NCBI GenBank assembly: GCA_014360685.1
Contig: JACIXB010000021.1
Location: 277,029-341,028, forward strand
Reading direction: 5' to 3'
From: Actinomycetota bacterium
GTDB lineage: Bacteria; Actinomycetota; Geothermincolia; Geothermincolales; RBG-13-55-18
DNA: 64,000 nt
Every line of letters starts with the position of its first letter. Position 1 is the first letter of the stretch. Positions 18,297 to 27,302 of this stretch are shown here, piece after piece. The position numbers were made by a program, and so were the translations under genes. The notes beneath the pieces were generated by a model. That model was not told the origin of the DNA. It made no database searches and saw only the letters and a program-made list of their open reading frames with translations.

Positions 18297-19226
18297 CTAG
18301 AACCCCCGCAGGGTCTCCCGGACGTCCCTGGCGATCTGTTCCCGCAGGGCCTCCGGGCTCTCGAAGACCATCTCCCCCCGCAGCCTCCTGCGGAAGGATA
18401 CACCCATGTACCGGTTGTAAAGCCCCTCTCCCTCCCATCCGGGCATGTGGACCTCTATCCTCCGCCTTGGATGGAGGTGGGTGAAGGTAGGCGCCCTACC
18501 GATATAGATCACCGCGGGCACCACCTTGCCCTCCAGGTGGGCTTCCCCCGCGTACACGCCGTTGGCGGGCACGCAGCGATCGTCGTGGACCTCCACGTTG
18601 GCGGTAGGAAAACCCAGGCTCCTTCCCCTGCCGTCCCCCCTGACCACCACGCCCTCCACCATGTAATCCCATCCCAGGCGGCGCGCGGCTTCCTCCACCC
18701 TCCCTTCCTCCACCAGTTTCCTTATGGCGGTGCTGGAGACCACCTCGCCGTCCACCACGAGCAGGGGTACCGGGGTCACCCCCATGCCGTAATGTGCCCC
18801 CAGGGAAACCAGGAGGGAAATGTCCCCCTCCCCACCGCGTCCGAAACGGAAGTTCTCCCCCAGGACCACCTCCCGGGCGTGGAGTTTCCCGGCCAGGATC
18901 TCGGACACGAACCTCTCCGCGGTGATGTCCGCAAAGGCGCGGTCAAAGTGGACCATGAGCACCAGGTCCACGTCCATCTCCTCCAGTAGGCGCAGCTTCT
19001 GGGCGCTGGAGGAGAGGAGCTTGGGATGCTTGCCCGGGCTGAGGGTTTCCAGGGGGTGTCGGTCGAAGGTGAAGACCACGCAGCGCAGCCCCAGCTCCCG
19101 GGCCTCCAGGTGGGCCATCTCTATGATGCGGCGGTGACCCAGGTGCACGCCGTCGAACATCCCGATGGTCACCACTGTCTCGCCCAGGTCAGCGGGCACG
19201 GCTTCCAGGCCGGGGATTATTTCCAT
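18297..19226 (-). CDS. ribF: Bifunctional riboflavin kinase / FAD synthetase
   Basis: Phosphorylates riboflavin to FMN and adenylates FMN to FAD. The N-terminal nucleotidyltransferase domain shows GMFDGVHLGHRRI at 22-34 and VSSTAIRKLV at about 163. The C-terminal flavokinase domain has GRGRSLGFPTANVE and PANGVYAG. Length 309 is standard. It lies within the translation cluster between truB and rpsO, as in B. subtilis, and produces the ligand sensed by the riboswitch at 4318-4426. Confidence 0.96.
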   Translation of the reverse strand: MEIIPGLEAVPADLGETVVTIGMFDGVHLGHRRIIEMAHLEARELGLRCVVFTFDRHPLETLSPGKHPKLLSSSAQKLRLLEEMDVDLVLMVHFDRAFADITAERFVSEILAGKLHAREVVLGENFRFGRGGEGDISLLVSLGAHYGMGVTPVPLLVVDGEVVSSTAIRKLVEEGRVEEAARRLGWDYMVEGVVVRGDGRGRSLGFPTANVEVHDDRCVPANGVYAGEAHLEGKVVPAVIYIGRAPTFTHLHPRRRIEVHMPGWEGEGLYNRYMGVSFRRRLRGEMVFESPEALREQIARDVRETLRGF

Positions 19227-19366
19227 GACTCCTCGCGGCGGTCTTACTCCATGAGCTTCTTCTCCACCTTCGCCCGGGGAGGTCCCCGGATCCGTTCAAA
19301 TTCCCGGCCATCATCGGGGTCCACGCCGGGTCTCCCAAAATCCCTTCGACTACCGAAAATACCCTC

Positions 19367-20284
19367 CTACCCGTTCAAGGCCATCAGGCGTCTCGGGCGC
19401 AGGCAGGCCGGGCTCGCCTGGGCCTCGTAGACACCGATAAGCTCCCCGCGGTAGGTCACGGCCAGGATCTCCCCTCCGGACAACTTTCCATCCCACTCCA
19501 GCAACGCCGGGGCCAGCGGCGCTCCGTGAAGGGCTTTCTTCAGCCCCTCCCTCCTCAACTCCGCCCTGCGGTACCCCCTTAACGCTTCCAGGGGCGGAAG
19601 GACCGCCGCCTTCCCTCTCTCCAGCCTCAGGGCGAATTCCTCCAGGGTCAACGCCTCCTCCAACCGGTAGGGACCCGAGGCCAGCCGCCGCAGGCCCGCC
19701 AGCGTCCCCCCGCAACCCAGCATCTCACCCAGGCGGCGGGCCAGCTCCCTCACGTAGGTACCCGGCGAGCAGCTGACCCGGAAGTCCACCTCCACCACAT
19801 CCCCGGTGCGGCAGGAGAGCACCTCCGCCTCGTAGACCTCCACCCGCCGCGGCCTGCGAGGAGCCTCCTTCCCCCTCCGGGCATAATAATACAGGGGTTT
19901 CCCCTCGTGTTTAACGGCGGAAAAACGCGGCGGGAGCTGCTCGTGGATCCCCACCAGGGAACGGACCGCTTCCCGCACCTCTTCCTCGTCCCCCCGGAAA
20001 AGGCTCCGGGAGACCACCTTCCCCTCCAGGTCCAGGGTATCGGTCTCCATGCCCAGGATGACCGTGCCCTCGTATACCTTGGGGTCGCCGGGCACGTAAG
20101 GCGCCAGCCTGGTTGCCTTTCCGGTGAGCACCACCAGGAGGCCGGAGGCCTGGGGATCCAGCGTTCCGGCGTGCCCCGCCCTCTGCGCTCCCAGCTTCCG
20201 CCTCACCTCCTGGACCAGGTCGTGGGAAGTGGGTCCCGACTGCTTGTCCAGGAGAACCAGGCCGTCCACGGATCCCCTATCCAT
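19367..20284 (-). CDS. truB: tRNA pseudouridine(55) synthase
   Basis: Makes pseudouridine 55 in the T-loop of tRNAs. Catalytic Asp43 is in RAGHAGTLDPQASG (35-48). KxxGPTSHD at the N-terminus, SAVKHEGKPLYYYAR and GTYVRELARRLGE are family motifs. ATG at 20284 gives 305 residues; a longer frame upstream reads an Arg/Trp/Pro-rich shadow of nrnA and is rejected. It overlaps the 3' end of nrnA by 8 bp, indicating coupling. Confidence 0.95.
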   Translation of the reverse strand: MDRGSVDGLVLLDKQSGPTSHDLVQEVRRKLGAQRAGHAGTLDPQASGLLVVLTGKATRLAPYVPGDPKVYEGTVILGMETDTLDLEGKVVSRSLFRGDEEEVREAVRSLVGIHEQLPPRFSAVKHEGKPLYYYARRGKEAPRRPRRVEVYEAEVLSCRTGDVVEVDFRVSCSPGTYVRELARRLGEMLGCGGTLAGLRRLASGPYRLEEALTLEEFALRLERGKAAVLPPLEALRGYRRAELRREGLKKALHGAPLAPALLEWDGKLSGGEILAVTYRGELIGVYEAQASPACLRPRRLMALNG

Positions 20285-21254
20285 GTCCGGCTTCCCGCAG
20301 GGCCTCCACCAGCCGGGCGAGGCTGCCCTCCAGGTCCAGGTCCGAGGTATATCCGGCGGCGCCGGCATGCCCGCCGCCTCCCAGCGCCCTGGCCACGGGG
20401 CCCACCTCCGCCCCGTCCCGGGAGCGCAGGCTGACCCTGATCCTCCCGTCCTCCAGCTCCTTGAACAACGCGGCCACCTTGGTTCCCCGTACCGTACGGA
20501 GGTGGTCGATGAGATCTTCCGTCTCCGGCAAGGAGGCTCCCGTCTCCCTGAGGTCCCTCTGGGTTACGTAGCTGTATACCAGCCCCAGATCCGGAAGGAC
20601 TTCCGCCCTCTCCAGGGCCCTTCCCATCAAGCGGGTGTAGGAAAGGGACTGGCTCTCGTAGACCTCCCTGGATATGGCGGCCAGATCGGCTCCCGCTGCG
20701 GCCAGCTCCGAGGCCACCGCCAGGGCCCCCGGACCGGTGTTGCGGTGTTGGAAGCGGCCGGTATCGGTCACCAACCCGGTGTACAAGCAGGTGGCCGCCT
20801 CGGGCGTTAAATCCCAGTTACCCTTTCTCGACAGCCTGTATACCAGCTCGGAGGTGGAGGAAGCCCCGGGATCCACCAGGTTCACGTCCCCGAAAAGGCT
20901 GTTGTCTTCGTGGTGGTCCACGTTCAAGAGGACATCCGCCCCCTCCGCCCGGGACCACAACCCGTCCAGGCGGTCCGGATTGCTGCAATCCAGGGCAACG
21001 AACAGGTCCGCCTTGTCCGGCAATTCCTCCGGGTGGAACAGGCAATCGCGCCCCGGCAGGAACAGGTATTGCGGGGGAAACTTCTCGGGCTGGGGCAGGG
21101 CGGAATGTACCTCCTTGCCCAATGCCCGCAGGATCAAGGTCAGGCCGAGGAGGGAACCGATCCCGTCGCCATCGGGATTCACGTGGGAGGAAAGACAGAC
21201 CACGAACCCCTCCTCCACCGCCTTGACGGCAGCCTCAAACGCGTCTCCTTGCAT
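20277..21254 (-). CDS. nrnA: DHH-family oligoribonuclease / pAp phosphatase
   Basis: A DHH/DHHA1 phosphoesterase like NrnA, which degrades nanoRNA and 3'-phosphoadenosine 5'-phosphate. Motifs are SSHVNPDGDGIGS (H24, D28, D30), VALDCSNPDRL, NVDHHEDNS (the DHH motif) and, in the DHHA1 domain, GGGGHAGAAG. ATG at 21254 gives 325 residues, the usual size. The frame remains open for 66 more codons upstream but that part is low-complexity and basic. Standing between rbfA and truB is its conserved place. No strong ribosome binding site, so the exact start is uncertain. Confidence 0.93.
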   Translation of the reverse strand: MQGDAFEAAVKAVEEGFVVCLSSHVNPDGDGIGSLLGLTLILRALGKEVHSALPQPEKFPPQYLFLPGRDCLFHPEELPDKADLFVALDCSNPDRLDGLWSRAEGADVLLNVDHHEDNSLFGDVNLVDPGASSTSELVYRLSRKGNWDLTPEAATCLYTGLVTDTGRFQHRNTGPGALAVASELAAAGADLAAISREVYESQSLSYTRLMGRALERAEVLPDLGLVYSYVTQRDLRETGASLPETEDLIDHLRTVRGTKVAALFKELEDGRIRVSLRSRDGAEVGPVARALGGGGHAGAAGYTSDLDLEGSLARLVEALREAGHG

Positions 21255-21464
21255 TACGTGTCCAGCTCCACCGGCCTTCCCGGCCACCCTTCGATCCTCG
21301 CCTCTCTTCCGTCGACCCCCACCGTCCCGGTCGCCTGCAGCGTTTACCTTTCCTTGCCCTTGCGGTGCCCCCTCAGTCCCAGCACCTCCCTGGCGCATCG
21401 GGTTATCGATAGTATTTACAATCCCCGCGTGTTGTCGGCCCCGTCGACCCACCGTGTCCCCCGC

Positions 21465-21839
21465 TCAGGTGATCTCACCTTCCTCTTCGGTTCCGTCCTC
21501 CTCCCTCAGGTGATGGAGGATGCCCTGCACCCGCTGGCTGGTCTCCGCCCCACGGTCCTGTAAGAGGACCAGCTCCGGGGTATACCGAAGGCGGACCCTC
21601 CTCCCCAGTTCCCGGCGCAAAAAACCCCTGGCCCTTTTCAGGGCTTGCAATGAGGCCTCGGATTCCTCGTCCGAACCCAGAAAACTCAGCCATACCCGGG
21701 CCACGCGCAGGTCCGGGGAGACCTCCACCCTGGTCACGGTGACGAACCCCACCCGGGGGTCTTTGATCTCCGCCTGCAGTATCTCGCCCAAGGCCTCCTT
21801 GCAGGCCTCGTTGACCCTCTTCATGCGCTCGGGAATCAT
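21465..21839 (-). CDS. rbfA: Ribosome-binding factor A
   Basis: A 30S maturation and cold-adaptation factor with a single type-II KH fold. Family features in the 124 residues are RVNEACKEALGEILQAEIKD, GFVTVTRVEVSPDLRVARVW and the C-terminal LRYTPELVLLQDRGAETSQRV. An acidic tail (DGTEEEGEIT) ends it. It follows the DUF503 gene by 58 bp in the nusA-infB cluster. Confidence 0.95.
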   Translation of the reverse strand: MIPERMKRVNEACKEALGEILQAEIKDPRVGFVTVTRVEVSPDLRVARVWLSFLGSDEESEASLQALKRARGFLRRELGRRVRLRYTPELVLLQDRGAETSQRVQGILHHLREEDGTEEEGEIT

Positions 21840-21897
21840 GGGTAACCATCCCTCGCGGGCCTTCCACGCCGCCTGGCGTCGCGTCCCGTGACGGCGT

Positions 21898-22185
21898 TCA
21901 GGGAGTGAAGATGGTGATCGGGGAGTCCAGGACCTCCGCCTTGCCCAGGGAACGGACGGCGCGGTCCACGCGATTCAGGGTCTCCCTGGCGGTGTACTCG
22001 CTGTTACTCACGCAGGTTATCCCCAGGCTGCAGACCTGCCACAGATCGTGCTTGTCCACCTCGGCCACGGCCACGTTGAAACGGCTGCGGGTCCGGTCGA
22101 TGATGCTCTTCACCACTTGCCTCTTCTCCTTGAGGCTGCGGCACTCCGGCAGGTAAAGTTCCATCCTCAGGGCTCCGACGTACAC
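21898..22185 (-). CDS. ylxP: DUF503 (YlxP-like) family protein
   Basis: A 95-residue protein of the DUF503 family: MYVGALRMELYLPECRSLKE, KRQVVKSIIDRTRSRFNVAV, then AEVDKHDLWQ. The family is almost always found between infB and rbfA, as here, and is thought to take part in ribosome assembly, though its biochemical role is not settled. 13 bp separate it from infB. Confidence 0.92.
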   Translation of the reverse strand: MYVGALRMELYLPECRSLKEKRQVVKSIIDRTRSRFNVAVAEVDKHDLWQVCSLGITCVSNSEYTARETLNRVDRAVRSLGKAEVLDSPITIFTP

Positions 22186-22198
22186 GGCGGCGACCTCC

Positions 22199-24583
22199 TC
22201 AGGAAACCGACGCCCCCTCCTCCGGCGGCTTTTCCCGCACTTCGATCACCTCTATCATGTCGCCCTCCCTGATGTCCTGGAAATTCTCCAGTCCCACGCC
22301 GCACTCGTAACCGGCGGAAACCGATCTCACGTCGTCCTTGAAGCGCCGCAGGGAAGCCACGCCTCCTTCGTAGATTATCACCCCGTCCCTCACCAGGCGG
22401 ACCCTGGAATTACGGGTGATCTCCCCCTCCTTGACCAGGGCGCCGGCCACCGTGCCCTGGCGCGGTACGCGGAAGGTGGCCCTGACCTCCAGGAGGCCGG
22501 TTCTCACCTCTTCATACTCCGGTTTGAGCATCCCTCGGAGGGCCGCTTCCATGTCTTCCAGAAGCTGGTAAATGACCCGGTAGGTGCGGATCTCCACCTT
22601 CTCCCTTTCCGCCATCTCCTGGGTCTTGGAATCCGGGCGCACGTTGAAGCCCAGGATCACCGCCCCGGAAGCCTTGGCCAGCATGACGTCGTTCTCGTTG
22701 ATGGCCCCCACGCCGGCGTGGATGATCTTTACGGTTATCTCCCCCACCTTCAGCTTGAGCACCGAGTCGCGGACCGCTTCCACCGAGCCCTGAGTGTCTC
22801 CCTTTATTATCAGGTTGAACTCCTGGGCTTCTCCTTCCTGTATCTGACGGAAGAGGTCCTCCAGGGTCAGGGTTCGCGCCGGCCGCCTGTCTTCCTCCGC
22901 CTTTTCCCTGGCCAGCCTAGCTTCCACCAGTGCCCGGGCCTTCTTCTCGTCCTCCACCACCACGAACTCGTCGCCGGCCTCGGGCACAGTGTTCAGTCCC
23001 AGCACTTCCACGGGCATGGAAGGCCCGGCCTTATCCACGTTCCTCCCGCGGTCGTCGATCAAGGCTCTGGCCTTTCCGTAGGTCTTTCCCGCCACCAGGG
23101 CATCCCCCCGCTTGAGGGTCCCCCTCTTGACCAGAACGGTGGCCACCGGGCCTCGACCCTTATCCAGGCGGGCCTCTATGATGTATCCCCTGGCCGCGGC
23201 ATCGGGGTTGGCCTTGAGGTCATGGATCTCCCCCAGGAGGAGTATCATCTCCAGCAGGTGGTCCAGATTGGTCCCCTCCTTGGCCGATACGTCCACGAAC
23301 ACGGTGTCCCCTCCCCATTCCTCGGGGACCAGGTTGAACTCGGTGAGTTGCTGTCTCACCCGGGTGGGATTGGCCTCCGGCTTGTCGATCTTGTTCACCG
23401 CCACCATGATGGGCACCCCCGCCGCCCGGGCATGGTCGATGGCCTCTATGGTCTGGGGCATGACGCCGTCGTCGGCGGCCACCACCAGGACGGCCAGGTC
23501 GGTCACCTTGGCACCCCTGGCCCGCAGGGCGGTGAACGACTCATGTCCCGGGGTATCGATGAAGGTTATCTTCTGGCCCTGGTATTCCACCACCGAGGCC
23601 CCGATGTGCTGGGTGATACCGCCCATCTCGCGGTCGGTCACGTTGGTCTTGCGTATGGCGTCCAAAAGCGAGGTCTTACCGTGATCCACGTGCCCCATCA
23701 CCGTCACCACCGGGGGCCTGGGCCGTAATGTTTCGGGGGCGTCCTCCTCGGGGATTATTTCCTCGCTCATCCTGGTTTTTATCTCCAACTCTATTCCCAG
23801 TTCCACGGCCAGCAACTGCAGGTAGTCGTGCGGAATGGGACGATCCACGTCCGACCTCTCCCCGAGGCCGGCCAGCATGCGCAGTATCTCCACCGGCTTT
23901 TTCCCGACCCGCTGAGCGAATTCCTTCACCGTTATCCCTGAGGGTACCCGGAGAGCCTTGCGCATGGGCTTGGTGACCGGCTCCCGCGCCGCCTTCTCGC
24001 GAGCGGCCTTTTCCCTTTCCCGGGCCGGGTGAAGCCTCTGGGGCGACGCCTCGGGTTTTTCGCGGGGAATTTGCGCCTCCCGCCTTTCCTTGTGAGGCAC
24101 GGCACGGGGGCGGGCCTCCCGTCGCGTGCCCGAAACCGCTGCCCCCGCCGGCGGTCGGGGCGGCTCCTTCGCCCTCGGTTCTCCGACCTTCTCTTTTCCG
24201 GAAACGGCCGGGGGCTTCTCCCCGGCTCTTACCTCTTTAGCGGGAGGGGATTCCTTTTCCTCCACGTGCGCTCCGTCAACCCCGGTGGAGATCCTCCCCG
24301 CCGCCTCGCCCTTGTCCTTCGGCACGGCTTTCCCGGCCGGCTTCTTCACCCTCCCCTCCGCCTTCTCCTTGGCCGCGGGGGCTGTAGGCTTGGCGGGTGA
24401 TTTCTTGCGGACGGGAGCGGCTTTCTTACCCTCCAGCCGTCCCTTGACCGCCCTTTCCAGCTCCTCGTTCACCGCCGAAAGCGGATTGTGGATATCCTGC
24501 CCCATGGACTGCAGGATCTCCAGGAGCTCCTTGCTGGTGATACCCAGTTCCTTGGCCAGTTGGTGAACCCTTTTTCCGGCCAT
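22199..24583 (-). CDS. infB: Translation initiation factor IF-2
   Basis: A GTPase that recruits formyl-Met-tRNA to the 30S subunit. A short IF2-N helical module ([20 protein letters not shown]) begins the protein. A long Lys/Pro/Ala/Glu-rich linker (about 45-215) and a second IF2-N module near 225 follow. The G domain has GHVDHGKT at about 297-304, DTPGHE at about 343 and NKID at about 394. Domains II-IV end the 794 residues. Between nusA and infB no ylxR or L7Ae-like gene is found. Confidence 0.97.
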   Translation of the reverse strand: MAGKRVHQLAKELGITSKELLEILQSMGQDIHNPLSAVNEELERAVKGRLEGKKAAPVRKKSPAKPTAPAAKEKAEGRVKKPAGKAVPKDKGEAAGRISTGVDGAHVEEKESPPAKEVRAGEKPPAVSGKEKVGEPRAKEPPRPPAGAAVSGTRREARPRAVPHKERREAQIPREKPEASPQRLHPAREREKAAREKAAREPVTKPMRKALRVPSGITVKEFAQRVGKKPVEILRMLAGLGERSDVDRPIPHDYLQLLAVELGIELEIKTRMSEEIIPEEDAPETLRPRPPVVTVMGHVDHGKTSLLDAIRKTNVTDREMGGITQHIGASVVEYQGQKITFIDTPGHESFTALRARGAKVTDLAVLVVAADDGVMPQTIEAIDHARAAGVPIMVAVNKIDKPEANPTRVRQQLTEFNLVPEEWGGDTVFVDVSAKEGTNLDHLLEMILLLGEIHDLKANPDAAARGYIIEARLDKGRGPVATVLVKRGTLKRGDALVAGKTYGKARALIDDRGRNVDKAGPSMPVEVLGLNTVPEAGDEFVVVEDEKKARALVEARLAREKAEEDRRPARTLTLEDLFRQIQEGEAQEFNLIIKGDTQGSVEAVRDSVLKLKVGEITVKIIHAGVGAINENDVMLAKASGAVILGFNVRPDSKTQEMAEREKVEIRTYRVIYQLLEDMEAALRGMLKPEYEEVRTGLLEVRATFRVPRQGTVAGALVKEGEITRNSRVRLVRDGVIIYEGGVASLRRFKDDVRSVSAGYECGVGLENFQDIREGDMIEVIEVREKPPEEGASVS

Positions 24584-24688
24584 CTTCCATCCTTCCCGGC
24601 GAAACCCACTTACTCACGCGGCGGCACGACACTCCGGCCCATGATCCGCTCCGGATATATCATACAAAATAAAGACAGGCATATCGCC

Positions 24689-25819
24689 TCATTCCCCGTG
24701 TCCTTCTTCCCCGCCCTCCGTACCAGAGGCCGGCTCGGCTTCCTGCTCGCCCAGCGCCGATCCGCCATCCGCTTCCGGTTCCTCCCGGGCATCGGAAGCC
24801 CTCCAGGATTCCCCGGGTTTCCCCGCGTGGGCCACGAAAGCTTCCTTCTCCTCTCCCGCCTGCGATTCGCTCCGGATGTCGATGCGCCAGCCGGTCAACT
24901 TGGCGGCCAGGCGTGCGTTCTGTCCCTCACGGCCGATGGCCAGGGAAAGCTGGCTGTCGGGAACGATGACCTCGCACATCTGTTCCTCGGGGTGATAGAC
25001 GACCTTCTTCACCGTGGCCGGACTCAGGGCGTTGGCCACGAACTCCTCCGGTTTCGGGCTCCAGGGAACGATGTCCACCTTCTCGCCACGCAGCTCGTTG
25101 ACCACGGTGCGTACCCGCGAACCCCTCGCTCCCACGCAGGCCCCCACGGGATCGACGTTGCGATCGTTGGAGACCACGGCTATCTTGGAGCGGTGACCGG
25201 GCTCCCTGGCCACGGCCTTGATCTCCACGTAACCGTCCGCTATTTCCGGGACTTCCAGCTCGAAGAGTCGCTTCAACAACCCTGGGTGGGTGCGGGAGAC
25301 GATGATCTGTGGGCCCTTGCTCGAACGCCTCACCTCCACCACGTAGACCTTTATTCTCATCCCGTGGCGGTACCTTTCGCCGGGCATCTGCTCCGAATGG
25401 GGCAGGAGCGCTTCCACCTTGCCCAGGTCCACCAGCGCGTACCGCTGCTCGGATTGCTGTACGATACCGGTTACGATATCTCCCACCTTATCCTGGTATT
25501 CCTCGTAAACCAGGTCCCGCTCCGCCTCGCGGATGCGTTGCAGGATGACCTGCTTGGCCGTCTGGGCAGCGATGCGCCCGAAATCCCGCGGGGTCACCTC
25601 CTCCTCGCATGCCTCGCCGGTCTGCTCGTCCTCGCGGCGAGCAAAGACGTGGATACTGCCCGTCTCGCGGTTAACCTCCACCCTGGCCTCCTCGGAGTGG
25701 GGATAATTCTTCTTGTAGGCGGAGAGCAGGGCCGCTTCGAGGGCCTGGATGATGAGCTCGGCGTCGATGCCCTTTTCCCTTTCGATCTGGCGCAGGGCCT
25801 CAAGCCAGTCCTGGTTCAC
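24689..25819 (-). CDS. nusA: Transcription termination/antitermination factor NusA
   Basis: Binds RNA polymerase and nascent RNA, affecting pausing, termination and antitermination. The N-terminal domain is about 1-125. The S1 domain lies about 130-200 ([20 protein letters not shown]). KH1 ([16 protein letters not shown]) and KH2 ([20 protein letters not shown]) follow. An acidic tail of about 45 residues replaces the E. coli-type acidic repeats. Length 376 is normal for Gram-positives. It is 31 bp after rimP and may act on the terminator in the operon leader. Confidence 0.97.
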   Translation of the reverse strand: MNQDWLEALRQIEREKGIDAELIIQALEAALLSAYKKNYPHSEEARVEVNRETGSIHVFARREDEQTGEACEEEVTPRDFGRIAAQTAKQVILQRIREAERDLVYEEYQDKVGDIVTGIVQQSEQRYALVDLGKVEALLPHSEQMPGERYRHGMRIKVYVVEVRRSSKGPQIIVSRTHPGLLKRLFELEVPEIADGYVEIKAVAREPGHRSKIAVVSNDRNVDPVGACVGARGSRVRTVVNELRGEKVDIVPWSPKPEEFVANALSPATVKKVVYHPEEQMCEVIVPDSQLSLAIGREGQNARLAAKLTGWRIDIRSESQAGEEKEAFVAHAGKPGESWRASDAREEPEADGGSALGEQEAEPASGTEGGEEGHGE

Positions 25820-25850
25820 CTGAATCCACTCCCTTTTACGGACTCACCCC

Positions 25851-26327
25851 TCACCAGGGGGGTTCGAAGTAGAGCCTGGTCCTTTTTAGGGCCTGGTAGG
25901 GAAAGGCCAGCTCCTCGTCGTCCACCCGCACCGTGATACCTTCCTCGTCCGCCTCCAGAAGGCGCCCCCGCAGCTTCTGCCTTCCCTCGAACGCCTGCCG
26001 TAGCAGGAGCTCCACCTCCCGGCCCAGGAAGCTGCGGAACTCCCTCGGCTTGCGCAATACCCTCTGGAGACCGGGCGACTCCACCTCCAGGGTGTAGCTC
26101 TCCTGGATGATGCCCTCCACATCCAGGTGACGCCCTATCACCTCGCTCATCTCGGCGCAGGTGTCCACGTCTATTCCTCCCTCGCGGTCCAGGCAGACGG
26201 TCACCACCAGGCGGCGCCCCTTCCTCTCCACGAAGACGGAGATCAACCTCACGCCGCTGCCCTCGAGGCAGGGTTCGATTATCTCCTCCAGCCTTCCTTC
26301 CATCTCCTCGAAGGGCGAAGCGTGCAT
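25851..26327 (-). CDS. rimP: Ribosome maturation factor RimP
   Basis: Required for 30S maturation and normally encoded directly before nusA. The family signature GGIDVDTCAEMSEVIGRHLD, then YTLEVESPGLQRVLRKPREF, is clear, and a C-terminal SH3-like domain follows. ATG at 26327 (158 residues, MHASPFEEMEGR) is chosen. A GTG at 26360 would lie inside the leader hairpin. Another ATG at 26303 is possible. First gene of the nusA-infB supercluster, driven by the promoter at 26397-26426. Confidence 0.93.
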   Translation of the reverse strand: MHASPFEEMEGRLEEIIEPCLEGSGVRLISVFVERKGRRLVVTVCLDREGGIDVDTCAEMSEVIGRHLDVEGIIQESYTLEVESPGLQRVLRKPREFRSFLGREVELLLRQAFEGRQKLRGRLLEADEEGITVRVDDEELAFPYQALKRTRLYFEPPW

Positions 26328-26343
26328 CTGTACCCCGATCGCC

Positions 26344-26368
26344 AAACAAAAAGTGGGCACTCGCCCAC
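26344..26368 (-). terminator. Intrinsic terminator in the leader of the rimP-nusA operon
   Basis: On the minus strand a 6-bp perfect GC-rich stem (GTGGGC/GCCCAC, 4-nt loop) is followed at once by TTTTTGTTT. It lies between the promoter and the rimP start, and no gene upstream on this strand could use it as its end. It therefore looks like a leader attenuator for rimP-nusA-infB. Confidence 0.7.
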
Positions 26369-26396
26369 CTCGGCTTCCACTCTCGTTTCTGGGCGG

Positions 26397-26426
26397 ATTA
26401 TATCATACCATCATGGATGTCATCAA
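26397..26426 (-). promoter_or_regulatory. Promoter of the rimP-nusA-infB operon
   Basis: TTGATG (26426 to 26421), an 18-bp spacer and a perfect TATAAT (26402 to 26397). Transcription would start near 26390, giving a leader of about 60 nt that contains the hairpin at 26344-26368. It lies immediately beyond the last recognisable katG-derived sequence. Confidence 0.75.
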
Positions 26427-26448
26427 CGGAAACCGGGGTAGTGACGCC

Positions 26449-26959
26449 GTTCATCCCCATCCTGGCGAAGGCGAGCCCGATATCCCCGGCCGATCCCGCG
26501 GGATCGGGGTTTCCGCCGGGTTCCTCCGGGTTGACGTGGATGACCCCATCTCCGTCGCCGCATAGGTCCGATCAAGCCTGCCTTCCCTGGCCCGGCGGCT
26601 GGTCAGCATCTCCTCCGGTCCTCAATCGGGGCTCTCGTCGTGTCCAAAAGTGTCCTCCTTCCCAGGGAAAACCGAAAACCATGACCCCCATATCCTGGAG
26701 GGCCACCGTGCCGGCCAGGATGATGAGGTCGGCCCGGGAGAGCTTCCTCCCATACTTCTTCATTACGGGCCGGAGAAGCATTACGGCCTAATCGAGATCT
26801 ATGTTGTCGTGCCGGTTTATCCTCGGCGGGAAGCGTATGCCGCCGTTTCCCGCCCCGCCGGTCATGGATCCTGTAACTGCCGGCGCTTTGTCAAGCCAGG
26901 CGGATAAAAAGGCCGTGACGCCCGAAGTTCACTGGCCACCAGTCCCGGGATTCTTTGTT
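26449..26959 (-). pseudogene. katG: Decayed catalase-peroxidase (katG) remnant
   Basis: Pieces of KatG are readable in order on the minus strand. First comes SRDWWPVNFGRHG, then GLFIRLA*QSAGSYRIHDRR, then after a one-base shift (about 26845-26860) GGAGNGGIRF and [27 protein letters not shown] and [19 protein letters not shown] follow, then YAATEMGVIHVNPEEPGG and NPDP to FARMGMN. These match the distal active-site region of KatG (roughly residues 85-260 of about 730). The active-site Trp is a TGA stop (26893-26891), the catalytic His is Gln (26890-26888), and the Tyr of the covalent adduct motif is His (26538-26536). A further in-frame TAG lies at 26790-26788. The N-terminus and the remaining two thirds are gone. 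Confidence 0.9.
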
Positions 26960-27302
26960 CCTCCCCTTCACCCCCCGGCGGAAATCCGGTTCTTCCATGA
27001 TGTGGCGGCTTAAGCGTCCCGGCTCCCCTCCCCTTGGGGGCAGCGTGCCGGGGAGACCCACGCCTCCGTCCTACCCCCGCTCGTCCTCTCATCCTTGACC
27101 CGCCGCCTCCCGGAGCTCGCAGTGGGCTGGGGGAAACCCGCCGCGTCGACCGCCTTTCTGCCCCCGGGCACGGGATACCTTCCCTGTCCCATGGCCGGCG
27201 GGCCCGGTGAAAGGACCATGTCGCCCTGTAGCCTGCGGTGCGTGGCGTGCTTATAATAGATAGGGTTGTGAAAGGGATCGAGCGAAAAGGACAGGGATAG
27301 GC
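26960..27302. other. Spacer between the katG remnant and the EF-G-like gene
   Basis: About 340 bp without a gene. A perfect TATAAT at 27252-27257 on the plus strand is placed to serve the EF-G-like gene, but no -35 is recognisable at 16-18 bp. The earlier part may derive from the lost N-terminus of katG but I cannot read it. Confidence 0.4.

Noticed and set aside
21255..21452. 66-residue N-terminal extension of nrnA
   Set aside because: Low-complexity basic sequence not seen in the family; the shorter form has the normal length.
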